Origin: Picochlorum sp. 'celeri'
Taxonomy: Eukaryota > Chlorophyta > Trebouxiophyceae
Assembly: GCA_010909725.1 (NCBI GenBank)
Contig: JAACMV010000001.1
Coordinates: 981,764-1,045,763 of the forward strand
Direction of reading: 5' to 3'
DNA length: 64,000 nucleotides
The translations under genes were made by a program, and so were the position numbers. The notes below the pieces were generated by a model, which worked only from the letters and a program-made list of their open reading frames with translations, did not search any database and was not told where the DNA came from. Each line of letters begins with the position of its first letter. Position 1 is the stretch's first letter. This document shows positions 29,425 through 38,486 of the stretch, piece by piece.

Positions 29425-30558
29425 ATGGTCGCAACAGGAAATGTGGGCTTGGCGTTTGGATTGGCGGCTGCAGCTGGTGCCTGCACGACCATAGGGGCCT
29501 GCATTGTGTTTTGTGCCCACCTGGCAAACTCAAAGTTTCTGGCAGGGGCGCTGGGATTTTCTGCTGGTGTGATGTTGTACGTCTCTTTCGCTGAAATTTT
29601 CTTACGCAAGTCTGTGGATGGATTCGAGGAGGCGGGGTACAGTGATGTAGAGGCCTACAGATACTCCACTTTGGCATTTTTTGGAGGATTTGTCATCATT
29701 TTTGTCTTGGATAAGATTGTCCATCTGATAATGCATTTTATAGAAAGAAGGGCAAAAAGGAAGAGTGAATTTTTGCCGAGCACGACTCAAGCTGTGTTGT
29801 TGCAAGAGGAGGTTGCTGCTGCCATCGATGAGAGAGCACATGAGAGTGAAGCAGCACACAAGCAGGATGTGGAGGCACAGAGTAGCTCCAAAGAGATGGA
29901 GCATGTTGCACCACTGCCCCCGAGTATGAGTTCCTCAAGAATAGTAATGACAGGATGTGAATCGCCCAGAAAAGTGGTATTGAGCGAGCACGATCCTGAA
30001 GAGGAGATGGAAAAAGAGGCAGAATCTGCCAAGAATGAGAGCGAGAGAACATCAAGGACAGCTCCGGACGTCATGCAGGTCATAGAAAATGACCCCCACA
30101 ACCATGCGTTACATAAAATGGGATTATTGACAGCTTTGGCGATATTTATTCATAATTTTCCGGAAGGTTTGGCCACATTTGTGGCCACACTGTCAGATAC
30201 CAGCATTGGTATCGGCATTGCAATCGCAATCGCGGTGCACAATATTCCTGAAGGCATCTGCGTGGCCCTCCCCATATATTATTCAACTGGATCTAGGAAA
30301 AAAGCCTTCTTTTGGGCCACGGCGTCTGGTATGTCAGAGCCCCTTGGTGCAGTAGTGGGGTATCTGGCCTTGTATGGCGATACAAGTTTGGCATTTGCGA
30401 TTGTCTTTGCTCTCGTTGCTGGTATGATGGTATACATCAGCATCAAAGAACTGATTCCCATGGCTCTTCGATATGATCCGAAAGATAAATGGTCCACAAA
30501 TTGCGTGGTTCTCGGAATGGCTGTGATGGCAGGATCGCTGCTCCTGTTCACACTTTAA
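29425..30558 (+). CDS. ZIP-family metal transporter (ZTP29/ZupT-like)
   Basis: 377 residues with about eight hydrophobic helices split by a long charged cytosolic loop (~110-225). Helix IV carries HNFPEGLATFVA and helix V AVHNIPEGICVALP, the metal-binding signatures of ZIP transporters of the ZupT/GufA group. The family moves Zn or Fe into the cytosol from outside or from organelles. The variable loop is acidic rather than His-rich. Start chosen at the first Met, directly before a hydrophobic helix. Confidence 0.9.
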   Translation: MVATGNVGLAFGLAAAAGACTTIGACIVFCAHLANSKFLAGALGFSAGVMLYVSFAEIFLRKSVDGFEEAGYSDVEAYRYSTLAFFGGFVIIFVLDKIVHLIMHFIERRAKRKSEFLPSTTQAVLLQEEVAAAIDERAHESEAAHKQDVEAQSSSKEMEHVAPLPPSMSSSRIVMTGCESPRKVVLSEHDPEEEMEKEAESAKNESERTSRTAPDVMQVIENDPHNHALHKMGLLTALAIFIHNFPEGLATFVATLSDTSIGIGIAIAIAVHNIPEGICVALPIYYSTGSRKKAFFWATASGMSEPLGAVVGYLALYGDTSLAFAIVFALVAGMMVYISIKELIPMALRYDPKDKWSTNCVVLGMAVMAGSLLLFTL

Positions 30559-30668
30559 ACATACATGAATACATCTTCGGTTCTTTGTTTGTTTGCTTTT
30601 TACGTATATTACTATATTTCTTATTTCATTTACAAGGACAAATATTGGAAAATTTCCTTTGATAAAAA

Positions 30669-31235
30669 CTATGCATGTGCAATAACGTTTCTTTGAACAA
30701 CAAAATCTGCATCTCCAAGATGCACATGGGCTCCTGGTCTGCATTTCGTCCTCTTTCCTTTTGGAACAAGGACTCCATCGACGTATACATCTGATGTAGA
30801 ATCCACATCGGTGATGTACAAAGTCGACGGGGAGTCCAACGGATTGATGTGGTCCGATTCACTCTCGAACAAGACATGGATTCCACCATGGTCGATGATC
30901 GTAAAATCGATTGGCTCGTTCTGCGCGTAATCTTTTGCCCCGATAGAGCAAACCCTTTTCCTTCCGATAGACCCTGTCAGATCGATGACTGTCGAGGCCA
31001 CGTTCTGAAAGAAGGTGGCCTTCTCCTTCTTGGGTTCGAGACTCCAATAGGTGGAGGCCATCACTTTGTGTCGATGGACATTGGACCTCGCAGGCAGCCT
31101 TGGACTTTTAACTGTTAGAACATTCACACTTTTCGCAAACATATTGAACGAATAATAATTTTTCTGCGGGCTCCGATACGGAACGTGGGGTTTCGACCCA
31201 GCAGGATCATCATGATGCTGAGTCAGCAACAGCAA
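30669..31235 (-). CDS. FHA-domain protein, probably plastid
   Basis: 188 residues from the first ATG; Met at ~31142 (MFAKSV) may be the true start and gives a Ser/Arg-rich transit-like N-terminus. The C-terminal ~90 residues form a forkhead-associated fold: CSIGAKDYAQNEPIDFTIID, HVLFES, LYITDVDSTSDVYVDGVLVPKGKRTKCRPGAHVHLGDADFVV. Phosphothreonine-binding residues are partly altered (the usual GR..SNH.. is not clean). Its role is unknown; plastid FHA proteins of plants include DDL-like and carotenoid-enzyme-associated types. Confidence 0.75.
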   Translation of the reverse strand: MLLLTQHHDDPAGSKPHVPYRSPQKNYYSFNMFAKSVNVLTVKSPRLPARSNVHRHKVMASTYWSLEPKKEKATFFQNVASTVIDLTGSIGRKRVCSIGAKDYAQNEPIDFTIIDHGGIHVLFESESDHINPLDSPSTLYITDVDSTSDVYVDGVLVPKGKRTKCRPGAHVHLGDADFVVQRNVIAHA

Positions 31236-31323
31236 GGCGCATCATCTTGCACAGGTAACAAATTAAAATTCCTTACATTCATTGACGAAATTAATTGAGT
31301 ATTCGTTTCGCTCTACAAAACGC

Positions 31324-31964
31324 TTACTTTCTCCTTTTCTTATCATCGTTTTCGTCCCTTTTCTCCTTCTTCTCAAGGCCAATAAATCGTTTGAACTGCT
31401 TCACAGGATCTGCATCTTCGTCCACCCATCCATTGTCAACATATGGCAACCTGAGGTCAAATCTCTCACCTCCATCATATTCTGGCATGCCAAACGGCGC
31501 TATAGGAACCTACACATATACAACATAGTCTTCAGATCAGCCCCAAGGTGAAAACCAAAACACACACATGCAGGAATCGAGAGACATACAATGAAGGCAA
31601 ACCCCTTCGGTTCAGGCCCTTCGGCTTCTTTCTTGGCAAGAAACTTTTTCCGATTCTCTTCGTCACACTGTTTCTTAAACTCGGGATCCTGCATATATCT
31701 CGACGCTTTAGCCCTCCTCTCCTTCACACCTTGCTGCCAAGAGTTGTTTTTTCTTCTGGCCAAGATCTCCTGTTGCGCCCTGAATTGCGCTTCCTTTTCC
31801 CTCTCCCGCTCTTTTTTTTCTTCATTATTCCCAAAGCCGAACAGCGCGAATGGCACCACCCCCACTCGAGAAAGTCTTGAACGATGTATGGAAGGGCTGG
31901 TCCTTCTGCGCCTGCCAGTCTCCAAGACGCTTTGATGATACGATGATGCGCAAAACACAGACAT
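31324..31964 (-). CDS. Conserved plant-type plastid protein, function unknown
   Basis: Two exons (31590-31964 and 31324-31509, intron 80 nt GT-AG, phase 0), 186 residues. A Ser/Arg-rich presequence leads to a charged helix (EEKKEREREKEAQFRAQQEILARRKN), then PEPKGFAFI|VPIAPFGMPEYDGGERFDLRLPYVDNGWVDE across the splice junction and a Lys-rich tail. The Gly/Pro-rich central motif has the look of a conserved photosynthetic-lineage protein, but I cannot name it. Confidence 0.72.
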
Positions 31965-32536
31965 TTTTAACCACTCTAATTATACTGGTTCACGCTCTGC
32001 ATGAGCCCGCCTTTTGGATGAAATTTGGAATCCTACCATATCTGCATCTCTAGAGATCTCTAAAGAGCTGCAGGCAGGCAGCCCCCTCCTCTCCCTTGAG
32101 CTCAATGAACACCAGATGAACGCTTTGGAAATCGTCATCATCACCACCCATAGGAATTTTCTATCTGCCGATCCTGTTGACGGTCGATATGACATCATCT
32201 GTTGATCAGAATGCGTGAGAGGTTCGTGAAAAGATGCCCGATCAAGATATCCCCTTGATGGGCGCACTTGATCAACTTATAAAGGACAGCCGTTGACCAT
32301 CAAAAAGGGTTGACACGACAAGTTTAGGTTCATCCTCTCCTATCCCTGTACTTTAGAATCAAAAATCATCACTCGGCATCAAGGTACGCGTTCGATGAAG
32401 GATCATACTTGTGAGTGCTTGCGTCCGAAGAGAAACTCGTATTGTTAGGATTGACTCCCGTGCTCCTCGTGGCTGTAGTCCCCTTCCTTCTAGAAACAGT
32501 GTTACAGGGAATTTAATCACCACACGTGATACTATC
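31965..32536. other. Intergenic stretch between divergent genes, nothing firm
   Basis: 572 bp. Overlapping frames exist on both strands (31980-32267 minus, 32014-32205 plus), neither with a recognisable domain. The 3' portion is probably the leader of the ubiquitin-like gene. Confidence 0.45.
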
Positions 32537-33159
32537 ATGGCAGCGGCAGTGGAAGATAAGAAGCAACAACAGATTGAGGTCGCTGGGGGACAGCAGCAAC
32601 AAGACGGTGGGGCGTCTGTGTCGCTGGGAAAGGGAGCTTGGGATTGCGATACAAACACAGAAATCCCTCCTGAGAAGGAAGCGTATGTTTTCGAGGAGAT
32701 AGCCACCATGGATCATCCATTCGAAGGCATCCCTACAGTGCCACGAAGGAAGGACATGGACCATATGGCCTTCTTCTGCGGAGGGTGCAGATACAGGGTC
32801 ACGGCATATCCGGATTGGACGGCACAACAGGTGAAGGAGGCGCTGTTTAACGGAGGAATTGCTCGATCGAATAAACCAGAGGAAGTCAGAAATACCCCTG
32901 GCATTCAGAAATGGGAGGATATTGAGTTGATTTATGCTGGTCAAAAGATGGCCAATGACAAGACCTTGGAGACATATCATGTGCCACCGGTGAGTTTCTG
33001 TGATGTCGTGATACTTGTATAGATGGCAACCTGTCGAGAAATACTGTCGAGACTCAGCGAACGCATCATTCCGTGCAGGGCTGCAAATGTTTGATTGCCA
33101 TCGAAGGTAAGAAGTTGGAGCTTGGTAAACCAGACAAGGATTCCGCGTACTGGAATTAA
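32537..33159 (+). CDS. Ubiquitin-like-fold protein with CxxC
   Basis: Two exons (32537-32989 and 33079-33159, intron 89 nt GT-AG, phase 0), ~177 residues. After a Gln/Gly-rich start and an acidic linker comes a ubiquitin-like beta-grasp: MAFFCGGCRYRVTAYPDWTAQQVKEALF...WEDIELIYAGQKMANDKTLETYHVPP|GCKCLIAIEG, which matches the ubiquitin pattern of strand, helix, LIYAGK..D..TL..Y.V....L.. There is no C-terminal diglycine, so it is not a conjugated modifier. The C-terminal strand lies on the second exon. The role is unknown. Confidence 0.72.
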
Positions 33160-33203
33160 GTGCCTGTATATATATAGATATATATTAATTTTTAAGTTCT
33201 AAA

Positions 33204-34547
33204 ATGCCAATCCGCATCTGCTTGGTGCATTCAATTTCGAAAAGTACAGGGCCGTGCAAAACCCAGTTCCTCCAAAGTGTTTCCGACACCATCCAAAAGA
33301 GGCCAGGGTTTGTGCTAAAAAACTTAAGGATGAGACATTTTGCTGGAATGCAAAACGGTGAGGACGGGGGCTGTCTCATGGAGCATTTGGACCTGGGTGG
33401 TACGGGCGGGGAAGGCCCGTTGACCGGATACACCGTTGTGGTCAAAGATAGTTACGATATCGAGGGATATAGAACCAGCAATGGGAGTCCCGATTGGAGG
33501 GAGAGCCATCCAGTTGCAATAGAGACTGCGCCGGCCGTGAGCAGACTGTTGGAAGCAGGGTGCAAGGTGGTTGGAAAAGCAGTGATGGATGAGATGGCAT
33601 ACAGCTTGGAGGGACAGAATCATCATTACGGAACACCGGTGAACCCTGCTTGTCCGAATAGAATTCCTGGAGGATCCTCGTCTGGCACGGCAGCAGCAGT
33701 TGCCAGAGGGCTTGCGGACATTGGATTGGGCGGAGACACGGGTGGATCTGTGAGAATACCAGCCAGCTTTTGTGGAATCTATGGAATTCGCCCGACTCAC
33801 GGAAGGGTGGATATCTCCAAATCCTGTCCTCTGGCACCCTCCTTTGATACTGGCGGGTGGTTTGCCAGAGATGCGGCATTGTTGGAAAGGGTGGGTCATG
33901 TCCTCTTGGACCCTTCAACACGATACCATGCTCCTTTGCCCAGGTGGGGAGTTGGAATAGATGCATTCGACCTCGTCCCGAAATCGGCATCGAAGGCAAT
34001 ATACGATAGGCTGTCTTCGAACTTCGAGGGGGTCAAGGCAATTCTCGGGTCGCCTGTGGAAGTCAGCATCGCATCAGTAGAAGGATTGGACCTGGAAGGT
34101 TGGGTGGATGTGTTCCGAGTTTGCCAGGGGTGGGAGATTTGGAAGACGCATGGAGCGTGGATAGAGACAAAGAAACCTAATTTTGGCCCTGGCATCAAGG
34201 AGAGGTTTGAGATGGCCTCCAAAATAACCGAAGAGGAATACATCCGAGCAAACAACTTGAGAGACAAGATTGCAAGGCATCTTGACAGCCTCTTGGAAAA
34301 TACAATGCTCACCATACCCACAGCCTATGGCCCGGCACCAAAGATTGGCCTACCTGCCGATGAACTTGGAAATTTTAGATCAAAAACACTCGCGCTGACA
34401 AGTATAGCTGGCCTTGCCGGATTGCCCCAGATTACAATGCCAGTGGCAACAGTGGAGTCATGCCCATTAGGAATGAGCCTCGTTGGGCCTAGGGGGTCGG
34501 ATGAGCATCTAATGCATGTTGCCACGGCATTATCAGGAGTATTATAA
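33204..34547 (+). CDS. Amidase-signature enzyme (AMI1-like)
   Basis: 447 residues from 33204; Met 33330 (MRHFAGMQ) may be the real start, as conservation begins after it. The Ser-cisSer-Lys triad is complete: Lys 81 (VVKDSYD), cis-Ser in GGSSSGTAAAVARG (~157-170) and the nucleophile Ser 182 in GGDTGGSVRIPA. The sequence resembles plant amidase 1, which hydrolyses indole-3-acetamide and related amides in the cytosol, but substrate choice cannot be read from the motifs. Confidence 0.87.
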   Translation: MPIRICLVHSISKSTGPCKTQFLQSVSDTIQKRPGFVLKNLRMRHFAGMQNGEDGGCLMEHLDLGGTGGEGPLTGYTVVVKDSYDIEGYRTSNGSPDWRESHPVAIETAPAVSRLLEAGCKVVGKAVMDEMAYSLEGQNHHYGTPVNPACPNRIPGGSSSGTAAAVARGLADIGLGGDTGGSVRIPASFCGIYGIRPTHGRVDISKSCPLAPSFDTGGWFARDAALLERVGHVLLDPSTRYHAPLPRWGVGIDAFDLVPKSASKAIYDRLSSNFEGVKAILGSPVEVSIASVEGLDLEGWVDVFRVCQGWEIWKTHGAWIETKKPNFGPGIKERFEMASKITEEEYIRANNLRDKIARHLDSLLENTMLTIPTAYGPAPKIGLPADELGNFRSKTLALTSIAGLAGLPQITMPVATVESCPLGMSLVGPRGSDEHLMHVATALSGVL

Positions 34548-34567
34548 TTTATTATATGCGAGGATGA

Positions 34568-35536
34568 TCAATCCCCGTCAACAAGACTCTTTATGTGACT
34601 CACAAGGGAGGCTTCATCCCCTTTGTACATGTCAACAATTTCTCTACGGATGTACAACCCATCAGCGCCTGCGGCCCTGACCGATCGCGCCTTTTCAATA
34701 TCTCGCAGTCCGACAATACTGAGTGACCCGAAAGGCATCTCTCCTAAAACACCTTGCACCACATCAGACCCAAAACCTGCAATGCCAGACAGGGACAGAG
34801 AAACGCCAATATCCATGCAGTAAAAAGGAACACTAGCCTCTGCCATCATCTTCATCTCTGCCAAATTAACAACTTCTACGGGACTATCGAGACCTAATGC
34901 ACTTCCAAAACTTGACATGACAGGAGTCCCTTTAGGCCCAGTCACTGATGCAACAATGCCAAGCACCCCAGAACAACCTGTCGATTTTGCATTGACCAGT
35001 TGCACCGGATGCAGGAGCCAGTCGCGATAAAACACAGGCACACTTCGACACGCCTGACAAACCACAAAAGCGTCCTTATCGCCCTCTGGAGTCACCTCCT
35101 CGTCCACTCTCACGGAAAGTGCGTCCGCACCAGCTTGAACCAAACGTGCTGCTCGCTCTGCAACCTTCTCCGCAGACTCGACAGATTCTCCTTCACCCTC
35201 TGATCGTCCTACCTCAAAAATCAACAAAGGCCTCCCTTCAACCATACCAACCTCTGCAACCTTTTGAGAGAATGCAAAAGGAGTTGGCCCTGCACCAATC
35301 TTCAGGGCATCTTGCAAACGATTCTCCAACTCCTCCATACCAATTTCATCCAAGTACGCTTGGATCTTCTCCTTCTTCCTTTTAATGATACCCTCGAGTC
35401 TGTTGGCGGCAGCATCTCTCCCCTTGCCAAACTCTCCGTCAGAAAAAGGTTGAGAGTGGCAACGTCCACTTCGGCACCTCATATGCCGACTATACAGCTC
35501 AGGACACCCAACAAAAGACAATGTCCTACTAATCAT
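34568..35536 (-). CDS. IGPS-like TIM barrel lacking catalytic lysines
   Basis: About 322 residues from Met 35536; the frame stays open to 35806 but that part looks non-coding and faces the next gene. The alignment follows indole-3-glycerol-phosphate synthase: ARLVQAGADALSVRVDEE, VPVFYRDWLLHPVQLVNAKSTG, GVLGIVAS, and the C-terminal phosphate-binding IVGLRDIEKARSVRAAGADGLYIRREIV. The usual K.aSPS.G lysine strand is LLIFEVGRSEGEG and the second lysine (LCKDF) is FYRDW, so both key lysines are missing. It is probably a pseudo-enzyme or regulator in the plastid tryptophan pathway or elsewhere (inference). Confidence 0.75.
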   Translation of the reverse strand: MISRTLSFVGCPELYSRHMRCRSGRCHSQPFSDGEFGKGRDAAANRLEGIIKRKKEKIQAYLDEIGMEELENRLQDALKIGAGPTPFAFSQKVAEVGMVEGRPLLIFEVGRSEGEGESVESAEKVAERAARLVQAGADALSVRVDEEVTPEGDKDAFVVCQACRSVPVFYRDWLLHPVQLVNAKSTGCSGVLGIVASVTGPKGTPVMSSFGSALGLDSPVEVVNLAEMKMMAEASVPFYCMDIGVSLSLSGIAGFGSDVVQGVLGEMPFGSLSIVGLRDIEKARSVRAAGADGLYIRREIVDMYKGDEASLVSHIKSLVDGD

Positions 35537-35608
35537 TTCTATGTACACAATAATCAAGACCCTGTGAATGCCAAGGTGAATGCGTTCAACCACCAATTGA
35601 TTGCTGAT

Positions 35609-35628
35609 GGGTACCGGTACCGGTACCC
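35609..35628. promoter_or_regulatory. 20-bp perfect palindrome in divergent promoter
   Basis: GGGTACCGGTACCGGTACCC is exactly self-complementary and consists of overlapping GGTACC units. It lies in the 162-bp gap between the divergent IGPS-like and lipase genes. A dimeric transcription-factor site is possible. Confidence 0.5.
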
Positions 35629-35698
35629 AAATACGATTCATGATCACGGGTGTATATACCAGTTCCCATACTGACGGTATGCAAATAGAAGTGCAAGA

Positions 35699-36652
35699 AT
35701 GAAATACGTGGAAAGTACGAGGCAGAGTTGTTGGGGAGGATCTCTCTTCACCGTCAAATACCTGCCTGGCACAGGCAAACCCAAAGCAGCGCTGTGCTTT
35801 CATCACGGTTTATGTGAGCATGTCGGACGGTACTCTCACATATTCACGAGAATGGCAGAACATGGTATTGCTGTGTACTCTGGCGATGCCCACGGACACG
35901 GAAAGAGTGGAGGGGTACAACGGGTGTATTTTGAAAGTTTGGACGGCTTGATTGCAGACTTTGACGACCTGTGCAACAAGGCCAGACAGGACTGCACTGA
36001 AGAGTATGGAGACGTACCCTTTTTCATCGGGGGTCATAGCCTCGGAGGAATGATTGCTCCGCTGACGTGTCTGAAAGACCAGTCCAAGTGGAACGGTATG
36101 ACTTATTTTTTTTCACATTATTGCTCGCGTGCTGTGCTTCTTGAGCATAACACTCTTGGCTCTCATGATGCAGGTCTCTTGCTCTGTAGCCCATGTTTGG
36201 ACGTGGAATGGACAATGACGTTGCGAGTGCAGGCAGCACTCAGCAAAATATTCTCTGCAGCCATCCCCAGGACTAGAATCGTGCCAAAGATTGTGGCGGC
36301 GCACATGAACAAAGATCCTGCAAAAGTTAAAGAATACGAGGATGACGAACTTAATTATATAGGCCCACTTCCAGTCAGGACAGCTGAGCAAACAATGAAG
36401 GGGTTCAAGGCACTTGCTGCGGCACAGGGTGATTTCACGTTGCCCATCTACGCCCATCACGGAACTTCGGATAGAGTGACGGTATTCAACGCAACCAAAT
36501 CGTTCATGGAAGGCGTGAGCAGTGCGGATAAAACCTTTCACGAAGTACAGGATGGATACCACGAAGTACTGTTTGAAGAGAAGGCTGACCAAGTCCTGCA
36601 GACGATGATTGACTGGATTCTCGACCATGCAGTCGTGGCAGCGAAAATGTAG
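35699..36652 (+). CDS. Monoacylglycerol lipase-like alpha/beta hydrolase
   Basis: Exons 35699-36095 and 36174-36652 give 291 residues; the 78-nt GT-AG intron has no stop and keeps frame, so unspliced RNA could also be read through. Hallmarks: FHHGLCEHVGRYSHIF (oxyanion loop), GDAHGHGKSGG, the nucleophile elbow GGHSLGGMIA (Ser in GHSLG), HHGTSDRVT with catalytic Asp, and GYHEVLFE with catalytic His. This is the MAGL/lysophospholipase family acting on monoacylglycerols. Removing the intron restores the usual sequence KW-NGLLLCSPCL. Confidence 0.88.
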   Translation: MKYVESTRQSCWGGSLFTVKYLPGTGKPKAALCFHHGLCEHVGRYSHIFTRMAEHGIAVYSGDAHGHGKSGGVQRVYFESLDGLIADFDDLCNKARQDCTEEYGDVPFFIGGHSLGGMIAPLTCLKDQSKWNGMTYFFSHYCSRAVLLEHNTLGSHDAGLLLCSPCLDVEWTMTLRVQAALSKIFSAAIPRTRIVPKIVAAHMNKDPAKVKEYEDDELNYIGPLPVRTAEQTMKGFKALAAAQGDFTLPIYAHHGTSDRVTVFNATKSFMEGVSSADKTFHEVQDGYHEVLFEEKADQVLQTMIDWILDHAVVAAKM

Positions 36653-36674
36653 CCATTTTTTTTTAACAATCTGT

Positions 36675-37418
36675 ATGATGACCACTCTATATGATATCCT
36701 GGGTGTCGATGAGACTGCTGGCCAGAGAGACATTCGACGAGCATACTTGAAAAAAGTCGTATCCGAGCATCCAGATAAGGGTGGCTCTGCCACTTCTTTC
36801 GATAGACTACAAAACGCATACCAAGTACTCTCCAATCCAGAGGAAAGGAGCGCGTATGATGAGAAACGTGTCGCTGGTCAACGGGACACGAGACGTGGGC
36901 AAGACGAGGGTTTGCATCGCAACGATGCAACGACAAGTGCATATTATACCGAAAAAGACGGTGTGAAGGTGGAATATCATGGACAGAGGAGAGCGTCAGT
37001 GCGACCTTGTCGGAAGACAGAGGTCTGTGCTGGTCAAGGCAAGGAAGGAGGTGTTCAGTTTAGTGATGCCATAGAAGAGTGGAAGCGGAAGTATCATCAG
37101 GATCCAACAGACCCACTGTGCATAAAGAACCTGGGCATGGCATATATAGACAGAGCACGATACCATGCTGAGAGCGGACGGCATCACCATGCTGTTTTTG
37201 ATATTCAAGAGGCAGAACATGTGTCGCCTGGTCTGTTGGCAGAGTTGGTGATGGCCCAGGAGCGCATGGAGAATGGACAAGAACACCGTTGGGCAGGTCT
37301 CCTGTCGCGTCTGATGGAGTCTCTTACCGGACGCTTGAAGGATTCAGAAGACTCTGCCCACAGTTCTTCTGGCAGCAGTTGTTGTAGCGAGCCATGGGCT
37401 GCTACCTCTTCAGTATAA
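36675..37418 (+). CDS. J-domain (DnaJ-type) co-chaperone with novel C-terminus
   Basis: 247 residues from Met 36675. A complete J-domain (~1-66) with LYDILGVDETAGQRDIRRAYLKKVVSEHPDKGG and the HPD triplet, then FDRLQNAYQVLSNPEERSAYD. The remainder has no Gly/Phe or zinc domain; it contains a helical stretch (~130-210) and a Ser/Cys-rich tail. It should stimulate an Hsp70. Starts only ~20 bp after the lipase stop on the same strand. Confidence 0.86.
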   Translation: MMTTLYDILGVDETAGQRDIRRAYLKKVVSEHPDKGGSATSFDRLQNAYQVLSNPEERSAYDEKRVAGQRDTRRGQDEGLHRNDATTSAYYTEKDGVKVEYHGQRRASVRPCRKTEVCAGQGKEGGVQFSDAIEEWKRKYHQDPTDPLCIKNLGMAYIDRARYHAESGRHHHAVFDIQEAEHVSPGLLAELVMAQERMENGQEHRWAGLLSRLMESLTGRLKDSEDSAHSSSGSSCCSEPWAATSSV

Positions 37419-37494
37419 TATTCAGCACTATATATAAATATGAATGAATTGGTCCATACTATGTGAGAACGTTGAATGATTGAGGGAGCGCGAC

Positions 37495-38484
37495 ATGTTT
37501 TCCAAACATGGAGGAGGTCTCTACGGAGACTTGCCCAAAGCCAAGGGCGATACGGCAAATGGTTCATCTGATGACCAAAATAACGTTGATGAGGGTAAGA
37601 AATCGCGCTGGGGGGCAAGCGTGATGCGCACAGGGTTGGACCCAGCACTAGCACCGGTGGCAGTCAAGAGAAGGCCCCAACCCGTTGCAAAGGCGTCTGT
37701 TTCAAAATCCAAGGTTGCACGGGTTGAATCAGGCAATACCCCTCTGCGAAAGGTGCATGCAGCGCTGTCCAGTGACCCAATAGAGTCTCCCAGTGGGTTG
37801 GCCTTCAATACCACGGTACAGGACCCATATGACCCACTCGTCCCTAATAACTACGAGAAAATACTAGAAGAGAAGGAACGAGCGCGATTGATAGAAGAGA
37901 AAGAAATCGAGAGGTTAGAGCTGGAACGCCTGGCAAAGCAGAAGCAAAAGACTGCTGAGCGAGAACACGTGGCAGCGGAGCCAGTGCCCGAGAAAGGCAT
38001 GACCCTTGCGCAGAAAATGCTGGAGAAGATGGGGTGGAAGAAGGGTCAGGGCTTGGGCAAAAACAAGCAGGGCATATCAGAGGCCCTGACGGTGGAGAAG
38101 ACAGATGTCAAAAGTGGGCGGATTGTCGAGCCATCCATTGTCAAGTCGCAGGCATCCCCTACAGTTCCAAAAGGGCCCCCTTCCAAGGTCATTATTCTGA
38201 CTAATGTGGTAGGTCCTGGAGAGGTTGATGAGACATTAGATGATGAGATTGGAACGGAATGTAGTAAGCATGGCCAGGTGTCTAGCGTGCTGATTTTCGA
38301 AGTGACAGATCCGTCCTATCCACCCGAGGGTGCCGTTAGGATATTTGTCGAGTTCGAGGAGCAAGAAGCTGCGACAAAGGCCATGGAAGAGTTAGATGGG
38401 CGGTTTTTCGGAGGAAGAGCCGTCCGAGCAGAGTATTATGACCAGAAGCGATTCGATGACAATGACCTTGCACCAACACTGTGA
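37495..38484 (+). CDS. RBM17: SPF45/RBM17 (DRT111-like) splicing factor
   Basis: About 329 residues from MFSKHGGGLYGDLP, the usual N-terminus of this family. Middle: SRWG-like motif (KKSRWGASVMRTGLDPALAP), an acidic/Lys helix, a G-patch (LAQKMLEKMGWKKGQGLGKNKQGI, ~178-205), then a UHM-type RRM (SKVIILTNVVGPGEVDETLDDEIGTECSKHG...VRIFVEFEEQEAATKAMEELDGRFFGGRAVRAEYYD). It binds ULM motifs in U2 snRNP proteins and affects 3' splice-site choice; plant DRT111 acts in light and ABA splicing. Architecture is complete. Confidence 0.9.
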   Translation: MFSKHGGGLYGDLPKAKGDTANGSSDDQNNVDEGKKSRWGASVMRTGLDPALAPVAVKRRPQPVAKASVSKSKVARVESGNTPLRKVHAALSSDPIESPSGLAFNTTVQDPYDPLVPNNYEKILEEKERARLIEEKEIERLELERLAKQKQKTAEREHVAAEPVPEKGMTLAQKMLEKMGWKKGQGLGKNKQGISEALTVEKTDVKSGRIVEPSIVKSQASPTVPKGPPSKVIILTNVVGPGEVDETLDDEIGTECSKHGQVSSVLIFEVTDPSYPPEGAVRIFVEFEEQEAATKAMEELDGRFFGGRAVRAEYYDQKRFDDNDLAPTL

Positions 38485-38486
38485 TT

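Noticed and set aside
31980..32267. 95-codon minus-strand frame and 63-codon plus-strand frame in the same gap
   Set aside because: They overlap each other, neither has a known motif, and both are within chance length.
35537..35806. Upstream extension of the IGPS-like protein
   Set aside because: Composition changes and it would overlap the start of the divergent lipase gene; Met 35536 fits better.
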